From positions 1 through 64,000 of the forward strand of contig NZ_QGKM01000017.1 in the NCBI RefSeq assembly GCF_003172875.1: 64,000 bases of DNA, given 5' to 3'. This document shows, piece after piece, positions 63,198 through 64,000 of the stretch; within the stretch, counting starts at the first letter, position 1, and each line of letters starts with the position of its first letter. The notes below the pieces were generated by a model, which searched no databases, had not been told where the DNA came from, and was given only the letters and a program-made list of their open reading frames with translations. The translations under genes and the position numbers were made by a program. The DNA is from Leucothrix pacifica. Its GTDB lineage: Bacteria; Pseudomonadota; Gammaproteobacteria; Thiotrichales; Thiotrichaceae.

Positions 63198-63502
63198 TCG
63201 CTTTCTCGTTTCCCCATGTACTTATCAAAGTTCTCAATATACTCATCCATATTTTGCTCCAACATGGACTTGTACTCCGACACAAAATACTCAATCGCAT
63301 CTTCTTTACTGTCCAGCATCTGGATCACATTGCCGCAGTTCGCTGCAGTCACCCACGCGTTAAAACGTGCCACTGAAAACATCATCGATGCGCTCACTTT
63401 TCCGGGATTCACTTCTTCGGTGATTTGATCATTCGACAAGCTGATATGTTCGTCAGCACGTTTAAAAAAGGCACTATCGGGAACTTCTGTCTTCTCTGTC
63501 AT
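63194..63502 (-). CDS. DUF3144 family protein
   Basis: This 102-residue acidic helical protein carries the family segments FFKRADEHISLSN and SASMMFSVARFNAWVTA. No catalytic residues are evident. It overlaps the FAD-dependent oxidoreductase gene by 4 bases, so the two are probably coupled, and it is the first gene of the three-gene leftward unit with ndh. Confidence 0.85.
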   Translation of the reverse strand: MTEKTEVPDSAFFKRADEHISLSNDQITEEVNPGKVSASMMFSVARFNAWVTAANCGNVIQMLDSKEDAIEYFVSEYKSMLEQNMDEYIENFDKYMGKRESE

Positions 63503-63631
63503 GTGATGCTCTCTGAGTATAATTAGGAAACTAGTGGGAGATTATACCGATGTTCCGATGATTAAAACCAAACTTTCATCACTGTGAGCCTGTTTCTTCA
63601 CTACAACAAATATCACTGGAAATATCACTGG

Positions 63632-64000
63632 CTACGCTGACACTAAACCTTCCATAGAAATCAGATAATTATTTTTTCCTGATTTTTTAACCCGATACAT
63701 CATCTCATCAGCTTTAAGCCGCAAACCTCCAGAGCTTTTGGCACAATGCGGGTAACTTGCCGCACCAATGCTAACCCCAACAGTCAATTCAGCATTATGA
63801 TATGTCATGGGAGACCCGATCGTGTTGATAAGCCGCTGACAAAGTTTTTCTATATCCCGACGATCTGCAATCTTTTCAACAATCACCAAAAACTCATCAC
63901 CACCGATACGACACGCTATATCATTTGATCGCAGCGCCGATGAAATTCGCCTCGCGACCCTCTTCAAAACCTCATCACCAGCTGCATGGCCATAGGTATC
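63632..64000 (-). CDS. GGDEF domain protein, C-terminal part (runs off window)
   Basis: The frame is open to the right edge, so only the last 122 residues are visible. They form most of a GGDEF domain: HAAGDEVLKRVARRI, the active site RIGGDEFLVIVEK, and the RxxD inhibitory-type motif (RSND) five residues before it. The domain should make cyclic di-GMP if the rest is intact. The sensor half is outside the window. It is read toward DUF3144 with a 129-base gap. Confidence 0.9.
   Translation of the reverse strand, partial: DTYGHAAGDEVLKRVARRISSALRSNDIACRIGGDEFLVIVEKIADRRDIEKLCQRLINTIGSPMTYHNAELTVGVSIGAASYPHCAKSSGGLRLKADEMMYRVKKSGKNNYLISMEGLVSA

Noticed and set aside
1-64000. CRISPR arrays, rRNA genes, prophage structural genes and riboswitches
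   Set aside because: Looked for on both strands; no regularly spaced repeat series, rRNA core sequences, phage capsid or tail genes, or known riboswitch cores were found.

Overview
The window looks like a stretch of gammaproteobacterial chromosome, probably from an aquatic, moderate-GC lineage. The block proA-nadD-rsfS-rlmH-maf-rng-tldD-pmbA, the yejABEF importer, a sigma-54 controlled TRAP transporter and a type II NADH dehydrogenase all fit that. I cannot name the genus from sequence alone; a Thiotrichales/Leucothrix-like organism is only a guess.

Layout. Bases 1-9930 are an accessory, defence-rich region read leftwards. It holds type I restriction-modification genes (hsdM, hsdS), a YhcG/DUF1016 nuclease-like gene between them, a NucS-like/DUF5655 gene, a PD-(D/E)XK-type gene split by an IS200-like element, an unrecognised acidic protein, a DarT/DarG DNA ADP-ribosylation toxin-antitoxin pair and a BrnT-like remnant at the edge. 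No hsdR is visible. The region stops at a 5'-truncated gene remnant lying next to the 3' end of tRNA-Pro(GGG), a typical integration boundary.

Bases 10200-20550 are housekeeping: a polysaccharide deacetylase convergent with an acyl-CoA ligase, then the leftward run proA (upstream) to pmbA (downstream). Bases 20680-25910 carry a DUF4124 protein, a MoxR ATPase with a VWA/CoxE-like partner, a MASE2-GGDEF diguanylate cyclase and a YkgJ-type cysteine-cluster gene whose only plausible start is ATC. Bases 25909-32134 are yejABEF, whose binding protein carries a long acidic linker. Bases 32200-36360 hold single-gene units: a hydrolase, a DUF3050 protein, a Spy/CpxP-like protein, a 2OG-Fe(II) oxygenase and an aldo/keto reductase.

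Bases 36400-40700 hold an OmpR-type two-component pair divergent from an exported VWA protein, with repeats in the shared intergenic region. Bases 40876-47750 hold an atypical SCO1-like protein, a PhaE-like/histone-like/helix-hairpin-helix fusion, and a GldA + fused GldF-GldG + DUF4340 gliding-type ABC operon. Bases 47826-48724 are a TacA/TacT toxin-antitoxin module. Bases 48817-56296 form a TRAP transporter regulon: two DctP proteins, DctQ, DctM, a DctB-like kinase and a DctD-like sigma-54 activator. A perfect -24/-12 promoter and paired upstream palindromes lie before the first dctP. The remainder holds a DUF7079 protein, a zinc metallopeptidase, a sulfotransferase-like protein, cysK, ndh, a large FAD-dependent oxidoreductase, a DUF3144 protein and the C-terminal end of another GGDEF protein.

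All assignments come from reading motifs and gene context. No database search, alignment or composition statistic was computed.
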